From Clostridia bacterium (GTDB taxonomy: Bacteria > Bacillota > Clostridia > Oscillospirales > CAG-272), in NCBI GenBank assembly GCA_017503105.1, contig JAFVTS010000018.1, forward strand, positions 1 through 52,751: a DNA stretch of 52,751 nt. Reading direction: 5' to 3'. The position numbers and the translations under genes were made by a program. Position 1 is the first letter of the stretch, and each line of letters begins with the position of its first letter. The notes beneath the pieces were generated by a model, which was given only the letters and a program-made list of their open reading frames with translations, was not told where the DNA came from and did no database searches. Below, in pieces: positions 50,529 through 52,751 of the stretch.

Positions 50529-50557
50529 ATTATACACGATTCGACAGGCTTTGTCAA
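50529..50557 (-). promoter_or_regulatory. consensus promoter of the metalloprotease-like gene
   Basis: TTGACA (50552-50557), 17 bases, TATAAT (50529-50534) on the minus strand. Confidence 0.92.
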
Positions 50558-50644
50558 GATGTCGGCTTATATTTAAAGAGGTAGTTTTCGTTTTGTATCA
50601 CCGTCGGACCGAATTTATGAGCTCATAGAAATCTTGTTGAAATA

Positions 50645-52081
50645 TCAGCTTGAAAATATATTGCCGCAAAGGATAGAAGCGCCAAAGATGCAAATCCCCT
50701 CGCCTCCGTCAAAGGCGATATAGAGCGGATATTTCTGAACGAGCGCTTGCCACGCCTTGGCGCTCTTAGCCCCCGATGCTTTCGGAGGTGTGAACGTTTC
50801 TCGGGAAACCGTCTCTCCCCCATCGCCGTAATAAGTCAAGCTTCCGTCGGAAAAATCGACCGCGACGTTCAGATTAAATACTGCGTCCGTGCTTATCACA
50901 CCAAGATCGTAGTCGGAATACGTTTTGACACGGCCGCCGTCTTCGATAGTTGCGAGATTTAATTTACACCACTTCGTATCGCCGCCTGCGGTCTTGTTGG
51001 ACTCGATTGCGATTTCGGATGACGTAAGAACGTCCAAGCCATCGCACGCCATCAAAGACACGGAATAGCTGAACACGTCGGTGTCCGTCATATCGGAAAG
51101 GCTTTTACCCGTATGCGTCCGAGATACTCTTATACTCGTCCCCGCGCCGTTCGTATATTCAACGTACGGTTTTCCCTCGGGATCCTCGGTTTTTGAAAGA
51201 TTCGCAAGGCTCTCCGCATTAAAAAGCACGCCTCCGCTCAAAAACGAGGCAGTCGGGTGCTCTATGCTCTGAGCAAAATCGGCGTTAGCCAACACCGTGT
51301 GCCACCGCGCATAGGCAACCGTGCTTTCTTTACTCAAAGAACGGATGGGCTCTTTATACTCAGGATCGGCAAACCACCCGCCAAAAACCTCACCGTCCTT
51401 TGGCAAAGGCGGCGGAAGGCTCTCGCCCACGAGATACATTCCGTAAGCCATACCGTCGGGCAAAAGGGCGTTTTGTACGCTAACCTTTACGTAATCGGCG
51501 TTTGCAAGCCTTTGAGTATTAAAGCCGAAATATTCCTGTGCCGCAGCGCCGTAATCAAGCAGTGTACGGAGAAGATGCTCGGATTCACCCGACATTTTAG
51601 CATTTGCGTATTGAATTATACTGTACTTGTCGGCAGAGCCGTAAATATACTCCCCACCCGAGATGACGTAAGGCACGGCGTAAACGTCGACGCTCATCTC
51701 CTTAGACGAAAGACCGGAATAAGCAAAAACGTAGCACTTCTCGCCGTCAAGCGTTGTATATCCGAGGTTTTCGGAAATTACTGTGCCGCCCATACCGTGT
51801 CCGTATTCCGCAGGCGGCGTCCCCTCAAAAACAATTATTCCTCCCCCATCAAACGAGGAAGGAAATTTCACCGCGTACATAATATATACCGTTTCCTTAA
51901 GCGATAGAGTGTGAGCAACTATGCGCGGCGCTTCCTCCTGTGTCTGAGACTCAAGAGATGACGCGCTAAAGCGCGGAAAAATAAGCACAAATGACAAGAG
52001 TAATATGAAAAGACGCAATAACACCTTCGGCTTGCGTCCGCGAATACCGCAATCTTCTTTGCAAAAAACACGCGAGAGCAT
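50645..52081 (-). CDS. secreted protein of unknown function with an InlB-repeat-like segment
   Basis: 478 residues. A basic start and a hydrophobic stretch (about 20-38, LLRLFILLLSFVLIF) form a signal peptide or membrane anchor; no lipobox. LLDYGAAAQEYFGF (about 165-180) is a block I recall from many Clostridial surface proteins. EVFGGWFADPEYKEPI (about 230-245) resembles the Listeria-Bacteroides (Flg_new/InlB B) repeat. The C-terminal half is beta-rich with no catalytic motif recognised. AAGGAGAT precedes the ATG, and it has its own promoter. Confidence 0.7.
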   Translation of the reverse strand: MLSRVFCKEDCGIRGRKPKVLLRLFILLLSFVLIFPRFSASSLESQTQEEAPRIVAHTLSLKETVYIMYAVKFPSSFDGGGIIVFEGTPPAEYGHGMGGTVISENLGYTTLDGEKCYVFAYSGLSSKEMSVDVYAVPYVISGGEYIYGSADKYSIIQYANAKMSGESEHLLRTLLDYGAAAQEYFGFNTQRLANADYVKVSVQNALLPDGMAYGMYLVGESLPPPLPKDGEVFGGWFADPEYKEPIRSLSKESTVAYARWHTVLANADFAQSIEHPTASFLSGGVLFNAESLANLSKTEDPEGKPYVEYTNGAGTSIRVSRTHTGKSLSDMTDTDVFSYSVSLMACDGLDVLTSSEIAIESNKTAGGDTKWCKLNLATIEDGGRVKTYSDYDLGVISTDAVFNLNVAVDFSDGSLTYYGDGGETVSRETFTPPKASGAKSAKAWQALVQKYPLYIAFDGGEGICIFGASILCGNIFSS

Positions 52082-52265
52082 ATTGAAATCTCCTTGTATG
52101 GACTTTTGTTTCAGATATATACGTCAAAACTGCGCCGCAGACACTCTTTTTCAAGTGAGAGCAAAAAACAAGTGGCGTCTTGCATAACTCACCCGCAACT
52201 TAAAAAGTCTATCTCCGTAAAAGCACGACTGAAAATTCGACGTTCAATATATAAATTTCGCGTTA

Positions 52266-52294
52266 ATTATACCATAATCGACATATTTAGTCAA
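52266..52294 (-). promoter_or_regulatory. promoter of the secreted-protein gene
   Basis: TTGACT (52289-52294), 17 bases, TATAAT (52266-52271) on the minus strand; it leaves a leader of about 175 bases. Confidence 0.88.
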
Positions 52295-52394
52295 GCTTGT
52301 CAAATATTTCCGATTGGCTTTTTTCGTTTTTTTGCTCCTTATGCGATAACTTTTAAGAAATCCGCCGTTTTTTTCACTTTTTTTAAAAAAGCTC

Positions 52395-52423
52395 TTGACT
52401 TTTACAGTTTTATGTTGTATAAT
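52395..52423 (+). promoter_or_regulatory. promoter of tRNA-Pro
   Basis: TTGACT (52395-52400), 17 bases, TATAAT (52418-52423). It leaves a tRNA leader of about 70 bases with GGCTTT/AAAGCC self-complementarity. Confidence 0.9.
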
Positions 52424-52500
52424 ATAATGGCTTTGCAGGATGTAAAGCCGTGTTTACTCTATGAGCGTTCAGCTTGAGTAAAAATAAGCTCATATAAGAT

Positions 52501-52576
52501 CTGGGTGTGGCGCAGTTGGTAGCGCGCTACCTTGGGGTGGTAGAGGCCGCAAGTTCAAGTCTTGTCACTCAGACCA
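52501..52576 (+). tRNA. tRNA-Pro (anticodon GGG), CCA encoded
   Basis: Cloverleaf complete. The acceptor CTGGGTG pairs with CACTCAG, the anticodon stem is CTACC/GGTAG, and loop TTGGGGT puts GGG at 52534-52536. The T-arm has GTTCAAG, and A plus CCA end the gene. Confidence 0.95.
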
Positions 52577-52579
52577 ATC

Positions 52580-52625
52580 ACGCAATTGTTGAACCAATCA
52601 AGGTAAGACCGTTGCGTGTTTCTTT
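52580..52625 (+). terminator. first hairpin after tRNA-Pro
   Basis: CACGCAA and TTGCGTG pair across about 27 bases, then TTTCTTTTT. Confidence 0.6.
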
Positions 52626-52637
52626 TTATCTAAAATC

Positions 52638-52675
52638 AGCTCTTGATTTGAATGAAAAATCAAGGGCTTTTTTCT
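52638..52675 (+). terminator. second hairpin after tRNA-Pro
   Basis: AGCTCTTGATTT and AAATCAAGGGCT pair around GAATGA, followed by TTTTT. Confidence 0.85.
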
Positions 52676-52751
52676 ATTTTGAAAGAAAATCATCATCAAT
52701 ATAAATAAGTAGGAAGAGAGTTTTTGCCTTACTCAAATTCTCCTAAACAGA

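Noticed and set aside
52424-52500. A T-box or riboswitch before tRNA-Pro
   Set aside because: No T-box motif, and the transcript leads straight into a tRNA; it is best read as a tRNA leader.

Overview
The window reads as a chromosomal segment of an uncultured anaerobic Clostridia-type Firmicute, most likely from an animal gut. Supporting signs are a single-chain pyruvate:ferredoxin oxidoreductase, a 2-hydroxyacyl-CoA dehydratase/activase pair, ribonuclease M5, long-form HPF and strong GGAGG-type ribosome binding sites. Promoters are very regular: TTGACA/TTGACT, a 17-base spacer, then TATAAT. No species can be named from the sequence alone.

Layout. 1-139 is the 3' tail of an IS3-family insertion sequence. 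253-7469 carries PFOR, a GH39-type glycosidase and a maf-nth-rnmV operon. 7665-11072 is a large repeat-bearing solute-binding lipoprotein. 11481-11807 is a decayed malic enzyme gene. 11989-18300 holds housekeeping genes (rnc, hpf) and the split dehydratase/activase pair. 18511-21385 has tRNA-Val, an XRE regulator with a partner gene, and an AraC regulator. 21451-22830 is rlmD. From the rlmD 3' end to 27357 there is an accessory island bounded by 21-base perfect direct repeats copied from that 3' end. A third, imperfect copy lies inside it. The island holds a metallo-beta-lactamase-fold hydrolase, a GIY-YIG nuclease behind a cluster of palindromic repeats, a second GH39-type glycosidase and two unknown genes. 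No integrase is present.

27481-47542 and 48498-49523 form a glycan-use region. It contains a serine hydrolase, an APH-like kinase, a phosphatase, an amidohydrolase fused to an acyltransferase, a LarA-type nickel racemase/epimerase, two SGNH esterases, a six-hairpin glycosidase, two divergent GH42-like proteins, an M20 amidohydrolase, a PHP phosphatase, a NodB deacetylase, a DUF368 lipid-carrier transporter, two AraC regulators and two oxidoreductases. The sugar enzymes lack signal peptides, so they probably act on imported oligosaccharides in the cytoplasm. No sugar permease is encoded in the window. Between the two oxidoreductases sits a self-contained SF0329-type gene cassette flanked by inverted repeats (about 47592-48488). 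The right end has a membrane metalloprotease-like gene, a secreted protein and tRNA-Pro.

The most promising unexplained structures are the tandem rlmD-end island, the inverted-repeat SF0329 cassette, the palindromic-repeat/GIY-YIG module and the unusual amidohydrolase-acyltransferase fusion. Functions come from recognised motifs and remembered families; no database search was run.
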